Positions 1-10,892 of a stretch of 64,000 nt of DNA are shown here, piece by piece. A program made the translations under genes and the position numbers. Every line of letters begins with the position of its first letter. The stretch's first letter is position 1. Below the pieces are notes generated by a model. The model did not search any database and was not told where the DNA came from. It worked only from the letters and a program-made list of their open reading frames with translations. This stretch comes from Tomocerus qinae (lineage: Eukaryota; Arthropoda; Collembola; Entomobryomorpha; Tomoceridae), in NCBI GenBank assembly GCA_020055645.1, contig CM034546.1, positions 132,515,875 through 132,579,874 of the forward strand, given 5' to 3'.

Positions 1-643
1 TGAGCGGCTAAATTTTGAGGAATAGTAGGAGCGTTTCCTGGAGGAACTTCTGTTATTTCCCTGTTAACGTATGCCACAATTTCCTGCACTGGGACAATTT
101 TGGGTTGACTAGGAGAGGGTTGAATCGTTTTAGTTTTTGTTAACTGACTTCTTTGAGAGGAGCAGGGCGAGTCGACGAACATTTTTCTTTTTCTTGTGGC
201 ACGTGAACGTTTTGACGTTTCATCGTCCGTTGTAGCCACGGCATCTTCAAAATTATCAGACTTGGCATTGACAATTTTCTCTACTTTTCTGTTGGCCAGC
301 ATAAGTGTATCTGGTAATTATAATAATACATTATATTATTTTGATAAGCTGAGTGATATGACATAACTTAAATTAAAATGATTTATGACTTAATTTTAAT
401 GAATAGCCCCAGAATGTCAGTACCTTTTGTAGCATGGATTACGCAGTTGAAAAGAGTCCAACTCTTATTGTCTGGCGCCACACGTTTGTTGTACAATTTA
501 TTTAACTGGTCGGAGTTCGTTACTCCATTTGGCCACCAGCACAGGTATTCGCCATTTATTTTTTCAATCCACGTGTCCAGTGCAACAGCCACTGTACTGG
601 TTTCATCAGTTTCTCCACTAGTGAATTCCACAGCATGAAACAT
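1..643 (-). CDS. DUF4806-like transposon-associated protein, two exons, truncated by window edge
   Basis: Exon 1 runs 643-424 from ATG and exon 2 from 310 to beyond base 1. The donor after 424 (GTACTG) and the acceptor before 310 (CCAG) join in phase 1, replacing an early stop with an open frame to the window edge. The N-terminal block (FHAVEFTSGE, then WIEKINGEYLCWWPNG about residues 25-40) resembles the short domain preceding DUF4806 in proteins often found next to tnp2-like transposons. Exon 2 is basic and Ser/Thr/Pro-rich (RKRK near its middle), like a linker or nuclear-localisation region. It lies 66 bp downstream of the broken transposase on the same strand, so it is probably the second gene of that element. 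Its biochemical role is unknown. The family assignment is from memory and tentative; the exon join is seen directly. Confidence 0.55.
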
Positions 644-708
644 TGTTCTAATACGATATAAAATGGATAATAAGAATATAAATTTAGCAATTTTTTAAGG
701 GCACCATT

Positions 709-2844
709 TTAAATACAGTGAACTAATGGGATCACTATATATTTTTCATTTCCTTCTGGTACGACGCACATTTTGCACTTAATGTCAACCAAGTTATATT
801 TTGCGATTTTGTCTTTTAACTCTGAAACAGAGTAAATATCTAACTCACTAGATTTAATCGGGCTTTTTGTAACAATCCTTTTTTGTTCCAAACTTTTTTG
901 CCAACAATATAAAATCTGAATTGATCTGCAGAATGTTCACAACTAAAATTATATCTTGTTTTGTAGTTATATAGATGTTGTCTCCATTTTTGCATATAAT
1001 AGAAAAAAATGGTCCTTCCAACTTATGGTATTGCATTGCGTCACTAATATCTGCCAGTGGACCAGTTACATGAAGTTTAGAAGGCTCCCAACTCTCTGTT
1101 TGTTTTTTGATTTTGACAATGTCCGTTTTGTTGTCAAAACATGCAAGAATACTTAGTACTACTTGGGATAAGGGATGATTTGGCTTCCTTAACATGGACT
1201 TTAACTTCCCCAAAAACGATTCAAAGGGGTACGCGCTAAAGTTGGAAAGAACACCCCAGTTTCGTACATCTGTACCTAAGTGTAGCAAGCTGTGTGTGTT
1301 GTATACCATGTATTCTAATCCGTAAATCAACCTACCGTCATTGACAAACTTTAACAAAAACTGTTCTGCTAAATTGAGTTTATTCAGCAACCCGTTGCAT
1401 GACAAGATGTATATTGCTGTGTGAAGTAATAAAAAATGCTCATAATGTGAACTTGAAATTACATCTTTAAAGACAACAATACCATAGTAAAGCACCACGT
1501 GTTGCCATTCGTGTCCTTTAAATAACTTAAATAATTGGAAACTTCTTGGAGCTCGGTTAAATTCTAATGGTTTATATTTTGCCGCATGAACCATTTTGTT
1601 TGAAGCAATTGTAGCTAACGAACCTTTAACTCGATAGTGTCCTTTTGCTTCATTAAAACCACATTTTCACTAAACGTTTGCATACTCCAAGACAGATTAA
1701 ATGTAATGAGTCGTGAACAAAGTGGTAAACCATATCAACAAACAATAGTTTTTCAAAAGGCGATTTTCCTTTGTGATGACTTTCCTGACGTCGTTCCCGA
1801 AAATTTTCGTCAGTTCGTAAAATAGACTCTGTATCAGGAAACACTACACTTTTAACGTAGTCTCCTTTTTGACAGCAGTAATCGCAGCCATAATAACCAC
1901 TAAACTGCACAATATTTTTAACGTAGGCTTTGGCAGGAGCGTCGCACATAATTGGTCCCATCTTTATTTTTATATTTTGTCCTCTAAATTCCAACCCACT
2001 ATTTTTGATGTTATTTAATTCTAATATAAACGGATTGAGAAAACTATCTAAATTGGGTTTCTTATATCCTTGAAATATAGCTACTGGAAACACTACTGAT
2101 CGTTGAATATTTGTAGAGCCAAGGATGCACCAAAATTGAGTTTGGTCACTTTTTAAATAACGGCAGTCCGTCAATGTTGAAACGGAGTTCCATTTCTACC
2201 GGTAAGACAACCATATCCCGCAACAGGTGTCTTATATTTATTTCCATTCCGAAATAATAATACTGCCCATCAGAAAATTCCCCTAATTTGACGTCTCTTC
2301 TAATTTGAAGTAAAGTTCTTCCATCGGACGGTAAATTCTTCACTCCTCCTTCACGAAGTTTTTTTAGCAGTAATGTTAACTTGTTTCCTCGAATACCCGT
2401 CTCCAAAGCCCATTCCTTAATTTTTTGCGGTATTAGTGAATCAGTATTATCACTATTATCTTCGGTATTTAGATTATCATCTTCATTCACTGACTCATTT
2501 CCGATGGAGGGTTCAGCATCTGATATGTTATTTGCAAAATTGAAGTCACTTTCACTGCTAAAGTCAGTTAATTCTTCATCAACGGTAGAAGAGTTTGTTT
2601 CAGTTTCAATTCCGGAAAACTGATCTAGTTCACTTTCACTGTATATGGTGGTGTTTGTACAAAAATTTAATTTTCTGGGCACAAAATTATCATTTCGTGG
2701 TTTTGATGGTGTACACTGTATCGATGAGCTGCTTTCTGCCTGAATAGTGTCCATAATGCATTTTACTTCTTTTGCAATTTTCCTCCGTTTATGGGCTGGA
2801 GTTACTGAACAGGGATCATAAAACCGACCGACTCTCTTTCCCAT
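709..2844 (-). pseudogene. tnp2-like (CACTA/CMC-type) transposase, three frameshifts
   Basis: Four minus-strand segments make one protein read from 2844. The first ends near 2146 with RFNIDGLPLF. The frame resumes with SDQTQFWCILG if one A is dropped from the A run near 2157. A second break lies in a T run near 1665 (after RLVKMWF) and a third in an A run near 896 (after LLAK). Each needs removal of one base. Recognisable blocks are the acidic N-terminus (residues about 60-130), a DG-containing block typical of tnp2 transposases, Cys pairs (CDYCC), HDSLHLICLGVCKRL, and KPLEFNRAPRS. The last two motifs are characteristic of transposases annotated as tnp2-like in insects and cnidarians. The product would cut and rejoin element ends. 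All breaks are in homopolymers, so either decay or assembly error is possible. I found no clear element termini. Confidence 0.7.
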
Positions 2845-2849
2845 TTTAT

Positions 2850-3681
2850 CGAGGGGGACTATTTTAAAATTGAAAATTACATTTTATTATCATACCAATT
2901 ATTATTATATATTTGGCGCACTAAATGGAAAATGTACCAATATTCACATCAAATTAATAGATCCTTTTGAACTTGAGGTTAATTACCAAAAATGTTGTTG
3001 CTTAAAAATTAGAAAACCTGAAAACAAACTATTAAAGTGGCGAAAATATCAGGTGACATTAGTTTTCAATTGATCACAGACTTGACAGTAAAATTATATT
3101 TAAATTAAAGGTAGATAAAAATCACAGTACCTTTGAAGTCAACCTAAACCAACCTATCAAAATAGAATAATCAAACCTGAAAAAGTTTTCAGTTGTCAAA
3201 ATTGATAACGTAAATTAACAGCATGCACGATTCAGAAACAACTTGAAATGGCCGATAAATTATGCAAACCGCCAACCACAAGGTTGGCTTGCCAGAATCG
3301 CATGCGCAACGAAGAATGTTGAGACGTCCGCTACTTAGGATGTAATCTGGATCGTACTTTGATGATGCATAGCGCAGACTCGCATGAATGATGAGGTGTC
3401 CGCTGCGTATGATATAGTTTGGAGGGTACTTGGATGATACACAGCGCAGCATCGCGTCTTGCAATCATTGCTGAACATTCAAATGATGTTCCGCTCCCCA
3501 TCATTGTATGATACAGATGAGGTTCTGATGACACTGATTGTCAAATGATGATCTAATGAACATTATTTGAAGGGACGTGGTTTGCTGGGTTGTGTCAGTT
3601 GACATCTGATGGCGTTGGTCCTTTTAAACTACCATTTCATTTTATTATTACTAGTGATATAAAACCACCGAAGCTTCGTTA
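2850..3681. other. non-coding stretch with imperfect tandem repeat
   Basis: No convincing gene is visible. Around 3325-3470 a roughly 80-bp unit is imperfectly repeated (GTCCGCT..., then GTACTTTGATGATGCATAGCGCAG versus GTACTTGGATGATACACAGCGCAG). Short open frames here come from that repeat. The last exons of the interrupted GPCR (TM6-TM7) could lie in or beyond this stretch, but I did not find them. Confidence 0.5.
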
Positions 3682-3908
3682 TTACATTAAATTGTTTATT
3701 AAAAGAAAAATTACTTCAATAAATATTCTGATGTTCAAAGTCATGAAAATCAAGGTGGAAAGTGTCACCACAATAGATTCACGAATAATGGCACAAGTGT
3801 AGAGGAAATGCAAAATATCCTTAGTCAGTGTCTCGCAGTAAAAGTGAAAATAGTAGTAGATCTTAGTGCTGTTAATAATAAAGACCATGATATAAATAAA
3901 AAGATGCG
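3682..3908 (-). pseudogene. GPCR gene, 3' part of the exon split by the Polinton
   Basis: Read on the minus strand from the target-site copy (3908-3903), the frame continues exactly from the partial exon at 23847-23777 on the other side of the element. The codon split by the junction completes as Leu, giving ...RLTH-LFIYIMVFIINSTK. This would be TM4, followed by an extracellular stretch and TM5 (about IVVTLSTLIFMTLNI). The frame stops at 3682. A possible donor (GAA|GTAATT, near 3715) could end the exon earlier and lead to TM6-TM7 exons, which I could not locate. As assembled, no full-length receptor can be made from this allele. The assignment as the same exon rests on frame continuity plus the duplicated GATGCG. 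Confidence 0.75.
3903..3908. repeat. target-site duplication GATGCG, left copy
   Basis: GATGCG immediately precedes the left AG terminus and is repeated immediately after the right CT terminus at 23777-23782. Polintons are known to make 6-bp duplications. Confidence 0.95.
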
Positions 3909-3927
3909 AGTAGTAGGGTACATTACG
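3909..3927 (+). repeat. Polinton terminal inverted repeat, left
   Basis: AGTAGTAGGGTACATTACG is the exact reverse complement of 23758-23776. Similarity fades after base 19, with only a few matches such as the CCCCA about 6 bp further in. This is much shorter than the hundred-plus-bp repeats usual in Polintons. Confidence 0.95.
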
Positions 3928-5323
3928 GCTCTCCCCAGTCATAAATTTAAAATTTTCGCGCGTGGGGGGTGGGCGCACTTCTTAGGTTCGGTAAAGGAGT
4001 AAATAAACTTCTTAAGATCGGTCTGTCTCAATTTCCCCCGCTCTGAGCCAAGGTAAGGCCTTCTGCTTTCTGTCGGATCGGTCTAATGTAATTATAAGTA
4101 ATTAATCTGAATATATCATTGATATAGAGTATTACGCACTCGTTCATACAAACTCTGCGTAGCATTGGTGCACAGCACGATGCCGTCGATTTTGTATGAA
4201 TTAAAGTAAGTACAATAGTTTGATACAAGACTGAATAGTATTGTATCAAACGGAAATAAAGTAAGAACCTTTCTTCGTGCAAAATTTGGTGAGCATTGGT
4301 GCGCAGCACGATGCCAGGAAATTTTGTATGAAGAATTAAAGTGAGAACAATAGTTCGATGTAGTTGTTTATCGAACGAAAATAAAAATAATAATAAAAGA
4401 GTACACTGTCTGTCACCAAAAATTGCAGTACACAATAGGCACTGTAAAATGAAGTGATTGCAAAGGTTTACATAATAAATGGAAAATAATCACAAAAGGA
4501 ATCTATTTCCTATCGACCTTAGTTTGTTAATGCAACTCATTATTTACATAATAAATGGAAAATAATCACAAAAGGAATCTATTTCCTATTGGCTTTAGTT
4601 TGTTAATGCAATTCATTATGCTGTTTAAAAAATAATAAAAGAATGCATCCGCACTTCATTTACAGATAAATATTGTAAATGATGATAGATAGGACAGTTG
4701 CAGAACTGAAATTGTATAGAAAAGCTCAAATGAATACCTGCGGTAAAACTATTTTGTCGAATATCACACAATGAAGGGTTCTTTTCATCCATAATGCTCC
4801 CTAAATTATTTATTTACGAGTAAGCATAAAATTAGCATCCCACAGAGCTATTCATATCGGAGCGTCTGCCAGAGACGCGTCGTTCGCGTGCGGAAAATAG
4901 GGGAAGGGATCTATAGTTATATAGTAGGACTGTTACCTTTGGCTAGATATGCGTTGTTTACATGCAGAAAATAGGGGAAGGGATCTATAGTTATAGTGCA
5001 ACCCTTAACTTTGCTCTCACACACGTTGTTTACATGCTGAAAATGGGGAAAGGCGGAATCCCTTCAGTGTGCTACTACTCAGATACACGTCGTTTAGGCG
5101 GAGAAATCAGGGAAAGGTGACTTTCAGGTACTAGTAAATACAGCTATGCACTTCCCAACCCCACTACCCTTCCCGATCCGCCAATTTTGTCCCAGCTCTT
5201 TAATTTCAAATCAGTCTACATTCTAATGTTAAACTGTTCACTGTTTTCTAATAAAATTTAATAACTCTTCAAATAAAAATAAAATAAATCTTCAATTAAA
5301 ACTTAAGTGATTTGTGCGCCGAA
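3928..5323. repeat. Polinton left arm with short tandem duplications
   Basis: No gene is seen. There are three kinds of direct repeats. A roughly 120-bp unit centred on AGCATTGGTGCNCAGCACGATGCC (4161-4240 and 4281-4360). A 76-bp unit beginning TTTACATAATAAATGGAAAA (4467 and 4543). Degenerate units with GGAAAATAGGGGAAGGGATC (about 4850-5130). The last group lies just upstream of the five-exon gene and could be part of its promoter (inference). Confidence 0.7.
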
Positions 5324-8300
5324 ATGAAGAAATCCGTCCGGAGACAGCTTTTCGTACTTAACGAAGCTGAGGATGACGTCGGAAACGTAAGAACCAACAT
5401 TTCTTTTACTAATTTTTATTTACTAATTTAATCGTAATCTTTTAACTTGCATACCTACAATATGTTTTCTTAGTTACCGTTCTATTTACTGAATTAGTAA
5501 TTCATTTAGTGACGGCAAAATAATACAATACTGTGTAAATAGAAATAATAGAAATAATTGCTTCGTTATAAGATTAGTACTGATACTTAGACAGCAAAAT
5601 TCCCTTAAAAATTAAGATGATACTTTACAAGTTGTAGTTAATGAAGTATTTAAACATCTATCTAGCTATATATATATTGTAGATGCATATTAGTATATAA
5701 AAATAGGTTCATACTACATACATACACAGTTTCATATGTACTTATCTAGATACATATTTGAATAATTAACTTTTGTAGGAACATATTTGCATAATTAAAC
5801 TTATCTAGGTACATATTTTCATAATTAAACTTATGTAGGAACATATTTTCATAATTAAACTTATGTAGGTACATATTTTCATAATTAAACTTATGTAGGA
5901 ACATATTTTCATAATTAAACTTATGTAGGAACATATTTTCATAATTAACTTATATAGGATCTTATTTGCATAGTTAGGTAGATAATTAACTTATCTATGA
6001 ACATATTTTCATAATTAAACTTTTGTAGGATCTTATTTGCATAATTAACTTATATAGGATCTTATTTGCATAGTTAGGTAGATAATTAACTTATCTATGA
6101 ACATATTTTCATAATTAAACTTATCTAGGATCTTATTTTCATATTTGGGGAGTTAATTAACTTATCTAGGATCTTATTTGCATATTTAGGTACATAATTA
6201 ACTTATCTAGATACATATTTTCATATTTGGAGAGTTAATTAACTTATCTAGGATCTTATTTGCATATTTAGGTACATAATTAACTTATCTAGGATCTTAT
6301 TTTCATATTTGGCTAGCTGTGTTACTTATATAGGATCTTATTTGTATATGTAGGTAGATAATTAACTTATCTAGATACATATTTTCATATTTGGAGAGTT
6401 ACTTAACTGATGCAGGATCTTATTTTCATAATTAAACTTATCTAGGAACATATTTTCATAATTAAACTTATCTAGGTACATATTTTCATAATTAAACTTA
6501 TCTAGGAACATATTTTCATAATTAAACTTATCTAGGTACATATTTTCATAATTAAACTATGTAGGTACATATTTTCATAATTAAACTTTTGTAGGATCTT
6601 ATTTGCATAATTAACTTATATAGGATCTTATTTGCATAGTTAGGTAGATAATTAACTTATCTATGAACATATTTTCATAATTAAACTTATCTAGGAACAT
6701 ATTTTCATAATTAAACTTATCTAGGATCTTATTTTCATATTTGGGGAATTAATTAACTTATCTAGGATCTTATTTGCATATTTAGGTACATAATTAACTT
6801 ATCTAGATACATATTTTCATATTTGGAGAGTTAATTAACTTATCTAGGATCTTATTTGCATATTTAGGTACATAATTAACTTATCTAGGATCTTATTTTC
6901 ATATTTGGCTAGCTGTGTTACTTATATAGGATCTTATTTGTATATGTAGGTAGATAATTAACTTATCTAGATACATATTTTCATATTTGGAGAGTTACTT
7001 AACTGATGCAGGATCTTATTTTCATAATTAAACTTATCTAGGAACATATTTTCATAATTAAACTTATCTAGGTACATATTTTCATAATTAAACTTATCTA
7101 GGAACATATTTTCATAATTAAACTTATCTAGGTACATATTTTCATAATTAAACTATGTAGGTACATATTTTCATAATTAAACTTTTGTAGGATCTTATTT
7201 GCATAATTAACTTATATAGGATCTTATTTGCATAGTTAGGTAGATAATTAACTTATCTATGAACATATTTTCATAATTAAACTTATCTAGGAACATATTT
7301 TCATAATTAAACTTATCTAGGATCTTATTTTCATATTTGGGGAGTTAATTAACTTATCTAGGATCTTATTTGCATATTTAGGTACATAATTAACTTATCT
7401 AGATACATATTTTCATATTTGGAGAGTTAATTAACTTATCTAGGATCTTATTTGCATATTTAGGTACATAATTAACTTATCTAGGATCTTATTTTCATAT
7501 TTGGCTAGCTGTGTTACTTATATAGGATCTTATTTGTATATGTAGGTAGATAATTAACTTATCTAGATACATATTTTCATATTTGGAGAGTTACTTAACT
7601 GATGCAGGATCTTATTTTCATAATTAAACTTATCTAGGAACATATTTTCATAATTAAAATTATGTAGGATGTGATTTGCATAATTAAATTATGTAGGATC
7701 TTAAATTTTACATTTAACTTATGTAGGTAAAACATAATTAAAATTATGTAGGATGTTATTTGCATAATTAAAATTATGTAGGATGTTATTTGCATAATTA
7801 AATTATGTAGAAACATATTTGCATATTTGGGTTTTTTGTAACAATTTACTTATTTAGTAAAATTATGTTTTGTAGTGTGCGTCCGAGTACTACTCGGAAC
7901 ATTCTTCGGACGACGATTTCCTCAACGATGAAACAGAAGAATCAGCACCGCCAACCCCATTGAAAAAGAAAGTCAAGACAAAGAGACTGTCTTATTCGTC
8001 AGACGAGGAGGTTCGTATATTTTTTTAAAATTTGCAAGCTTAATGCAACAAAATTTATTTGTCTAAATCTCTTTTGATTATTACAGGAAACAAAAAGGAA
8101 GAGAACTAGTTCTCCTCAACCGGGACCGTCAAGGCTGGCCTACAACACCGAGCGTGAGCTTAGTGTTGTCCTCTCCCCGATAGTACAGCCACCAAACTGC
8201 ACACCTGAGTCTTCGGGGGAATTTTACACCGATTACACTGGAACTCCGCCAACCTTTTCGCCCGAAATCCGCCGTCACTTAGAAAATGAATATACACCAA

Positions 8301-8798
8301 CTTCCCCTGTTTCCACTATTTATCTTTCGCCACTGTCAAATGCATCAGTGGATACGGTCATTTTGCCAAGGGCAGTCCGAGAAAGTCATAACGTAAGTTT
8401 AAATTTTTAAGTTAATTTATAGGAATAGTATAAATCATAGATAACTTATTTCATTTTTTTGTTATTCAGGAACGGCAAGGAGACTGCCAAGAATGCAAGT
8501 TGAGGGGGACGGTCGTGCAGTCAATGTCTGATATGATCGCCCACTTGACGGATCAGAGAAAATTTCTACGTCAAAAGTTGGAAGTAGAAACTGCAACTTC
8601 CAAAAGATTAAGAGAAAACAACCTACGACAAGAGGAACAGCATTTAAAGTTGAAGAAGGATCTACTTCAGCAAATAAAAACAGCTGTAAGAATTTAAACT
8701 TCATCTTAGCACATAATCTTCAATCATTTTTTTATTTAAAATATTTTTATTTTTATTTACAGCTGGATATGACCGAAGACGTCGAAACGTTGGACTAA
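5324..8798 (+). CDS. five-exon Polinton cargo gene, proline-rich coiled-coil protein
   Basis: Exons 5324-5386, 7876-8010, 8087-8392, 8470-8685 and 8763-8798 join in one frame to give 251 residues. Every intron is phase 0 with GT-AG ends. The protein starts MKKSVRRQLFVLNEAEDD. An acidic/Ser region with a KKKVKTKR basic stretch follows (about residues 54-61), then a Pro/Thr/Ser-rich segment with repeated SP and TP sites, and finally a charged helical region (about 185-240) with Leu spacing suggestive of a coiled coil. An AATAAA lies 130 bp downstream. I recognise no family; the layout would fit a nuclear regulatory or dimerising protein (inference). It lies between the left terminus and the core genes, facing the polymerase unit. 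Intron 1 is 2,489 bp and is almost wholly repeat. Confidence 0.7.
5730..7830. repeat. AT-rich minisatellite with 596-bp higher-order unit, inside intron 1
   Basis: Units of about 30 bp, such as TAGGAACATATTTTCATAAT plus TAAACTTATC, are repeated with variants (GGATCTTATTTGCATA, GGTACATA, TTTGGAGAGTTA). A higher-order period is visible: the marker AACTGATGCAGG occurs at 6405, 7001 and 7597, exactly 596 bp apart, with near-identical sequence between. Open frames on the minus strand here are by-products of the repeat. Confidence 0.95.
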
Positions 8799-8929
8799 GG
8801 TCTACTACATGCAACCGCTGCCATTAAGGTCATTTCACCTAGTCTTTTTTAACCTACTGTTTCAAATTCTTTTAGTTTTCCATAATTCTATTCCATTTAA
8901 TGATTTTGTATAATTCCACCTTAACTTTC

Positions 8930-8935
8930 AATAAA
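8930..8935 (+). terminator. polyadenylation signal of the five-exon gene
   Basis: AATAAA occurs 131 bp after the stop codon, in a T-rich 3' region; it is the first such signal downstream on this strand. Confidence 0.5.
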
Positions 8936-9462
8936 TACTTTTTGTACTTTCAACTACTTTGTATTTCAAGATAATTTCATATACTAGCAGTAGCAATGTA
9001 GACAAATATGTTACATATGTAGATTAATATGTTACATATGTAGATTAAGACAAATAAGTAAATATTTAGACAAATATGTTACATATGCAGATTAATATGC
9101 GACGTTTCTTAAAATTTAGATAGAATATCAACTAAATCATAGCTAAAACAGTGAAAAACATGGAAATCATGGAAAACACCTAGGTGCATGTAAAATCTAA
9201 TGAAATGTATTTTGCTTCCATAATGCATACTACAATAATGATATATGCCACTGAAATATGACTTGACTACAAATAATGAATCAACAAAACAAAATTACAA
9301 GGCCAGATCAATTTATTTTCTCACAAATACTTTTACATTTTTATATTATCATTGCCTAATCTACTCACATGAGAGCTTAGGTCTTGTCTCTATACATTTT
9401 AAGTTTCTTACATCTTAGTCACTGAGTATTGTAGAGTAGTACACAAACAATGCTCCAGCTTT
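8936..9462. other. intergenic spacer between convergent Polinton units
   Basis: No gene is seen. It holds a short tandem repeat, TATGTTACATATGTAGATTA (about 9007-9100), and the 35-bp inner inverted repeat listed separately. Confidence 0.6.
9153..9187 (-). repeat. inner 35-bp inverted repeat, left copy
   Basis: Perfect inverted match to 22439-22473. It includes the 10-bp palindrome CACCTAGGTG and TTTCCATGATTTCCATG. Read in the direction of transcription it lies downstream of the PolB unit; the other copy lies downstream of the plus-strand unit in the same relative orientation. Confidence 0.9.
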
Positions 9463-9936
9463 TTATTCAAACCTAAATCTTTTCCATACATTGTTTTTAT
9501 TTATTTTTTTACTTTTTTGAGGAGGTTCTACATCATCATCGCCATAAGTTTCGGAAAGCATTGCATGTATATGAGAGGAAACTAACTCTCTCGGTAAAAA
9601 ATTTTCTTTAATCGCCTGTAAAAAGTATTGCAGGCCTGGGAGGTTAACTTTTTTGACATGGTGTGGCAATAGTCGTTTCGTTACAAAAGATACTAAATCC
9701 ACAATATTAGCATTTTCGACAACTTTACCTTTATAGATAAATTGTCCATTAGGCTTCCAGTTTACATCTGAAGTCAATGCTAAAGCTTGCAGGAGTCGTT
9801 CCCCCTTAGCTTTTAGGTTGGGATTTAGATATTTTACCATTGCATCGATTTTATTAACCTCCTCTTTCTGTTTTGTTTCTTTTCTCATACATGCATTGTA
9901 CTCATCCTCCGAAACGACTCTGTACACCCTAGCCAT
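9463..9936 (-). CDS. conserved Polinton protein, 157 aa, unknown function
   Basis: This is the last gene of the polymerase unit. Its ATG overlaps the end of the preceding gene by 8 bp. It starts MARVYRVVSEDEY and has a central block (residues about 57-85) with W-x-P-x-G-x-F-I-Y-K-G and then NIVDLVSFVTKRLL, a pattern I recall from small virion-associated proteins of other Polintons. The C-terminus is acidic, then basic. The stop codon TAA lies inside an AATAAA (9467-9462 on the minus strand), so the transcript probably ends just after the coding region. No catalytic motif is visible. A structural or packaging accessory role is possible but unproven. Confidence 0.75.
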   Translation of the reverse strand: MARVYRVVSEDEYNACMRKETKQKEEVNKIDAMVKYLNPNLKAKGERLLQALALTSDVNWKPNGQFIYKGKVVENANIVDLVSFVTKRLLPHHVKKVNLPGLQYFLQAIKENFLPRELVSSHIHAMLSETYGDDDVEPPQKSKKINKNNVWKRFRFE

Positions 9937-10267
9937 GGTTGCAGACGTTAATTACACTTTGCTCTATAACTTTTGTAAGTACAGTCGCAATGACTTTAAC
10001 AACAAATAATAAGTTTTTGACAAGAAATTTTTTCAACTTAAGTAATGTAAACTTGGACTTGTTAAACTTTTTCAATATACTTTTATATTTTTTCAAACAC
10101 TTTTTCTCCTCAGTTGTTAGTTCAAGACTTTCTATATTCAAAAGGCACTCTGCAACTGCAGTAAGCTGTTCTTGTTTTGCTTTTATTATGAGAGTTTTCC
10201 TTTTCGTAGTCTTACTAACAACGAGCTTATTCAAGAAAGATGCTTCCTGCTCGACCCCCTCCATCAT
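9929..10267 (-). CDS. small basic/hydrophobic Polinton protein, 112 aa
   Basis: The start overlaps the ATPase stop as ATGA (10267-10264), which fixes it. A Lys-rich middle (LTTEEKKCLKKYKSILKKF, about residues 50-70) is followed by a hydrophobic segment, LLFVVKVIATVL, near residues 86-98. Small Polinton proteins with an LT-x-E-x-K-K-x-LKKYK core and a hydrophobic tail recur next to the ATPase gene in other elements. A membrane-active, pVI-like capsid role has been proposed for some proteins of this kind, but I see nothing here that proves it. Confidence 0.7.
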   Translation of the reverse strand: MMEGVEQEASFLNKLVVSKTTKRKTLIIKAKQEQLTAVAECLLNIESLELTTEEKKCLKKYKSILKKFNKSKFTLLKLKKFLVKNLLFVVKVIATVLTKVIEQSVINVCNHG

Positions 10268-10890
10268 AATGGTCTAAATATTTTCATGTTGTCGGGAAAA
10301 AGGCTACTCCTAACTTTATACCGGTCGGGGGTCTTCATAGCAAAATCAAATATGATGAAGCCATACCCATTACTATTCACTGAGTTATAGGCATCAATAA
10401 TATATGTTATATTTCTAGGGGAAACTTTCCTTGCTATATTACATATAATACCCTGATCATAGGCAAACTTTCCTACTACTAGATAAGTCACATTTCTAGT
10501 AATAGACACTAAGTTTTTACAAAAGGCATTCTGTAACAATACAATTACCCCTCTTCTACTGTGGTTCACGTTTTGTGTAAAGACTGTTTTGATATACGTA
10601 TTAAGTCGCCCCTCAAAGTCATTCATGCAATCATCATACACAACAATGCAGCTGTCACACATCATTGACTCTAAATCCTCAATAGATTTTGTAAATATAA
10701 TATCACTATAGTTTTCAAACACAGGCTGCCAATGCTTATAATAGTAAAATACTTTTTCTACCGGCTCAGGCAAAATTTCATTTCTTCTCTTTAGTAAATC
10801 TAATACAAAAGTCGTTTTTCCAGCCATGCTAGGGGCTGTAACTATCATACTGAAAGGGAATTGAAGATTTATATCAAGTCTATTATCCAT
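10264..10890 (-). CDS. FtsK/HerA-type genome-packaging ATPase
   Basis: 208 residues. Walker A is APSMAGKTT (Lys about residue 25) and Walker B is IVVYDDCMND (about 82-91). A hydrophobic strand precedes each, as in the A32-like/FtsK-HerA packaging ATPases of Polintons, adintoviruses and large DNA viruses. It would power DNA loading into the capsid. The start codon lies 2 bp after the PolB stop, and the end overlaps the next gene by ATGA, so it is part of a polycistronic-like minus-strand unit. The length is normal for the family and nothing is broken. Confidence 0.92.
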   Translation of the reverse strand: MDNRLDINLQFPFSMIVTAPSMAGKTTFVLDLLKRRNEILPEPVEKVFYYYKHWQPVFENYSDIIFTKSIEDLESMMCDSCIVVYDDCMNDFEGRLNTYIKTVFTQNVNHSRRGVIVLLQNAFCKNLVSITRNVTYLVVGKFAYDQGIICNIARKVSPRNITYIIDAYNSVNSNGYGFIIFDFAMKTPDRYKVRSSLFPDNMKIFRPL

Positions 10891-10892
10891 CC

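Noticed and set aside
383-638. Plus-strand 86-residue frame
   Set aside because: It is the antisense of the DUF4806-like exon, which has the recognisable sequence and splice sites.
5746-5934. Minus-strand frame with repeated MFLHKFNYEN-like units
   Set aside because: It is a translation of the AT-rich minisatellite in an intron, with no start context or other support; the same applies to 7634-7816.
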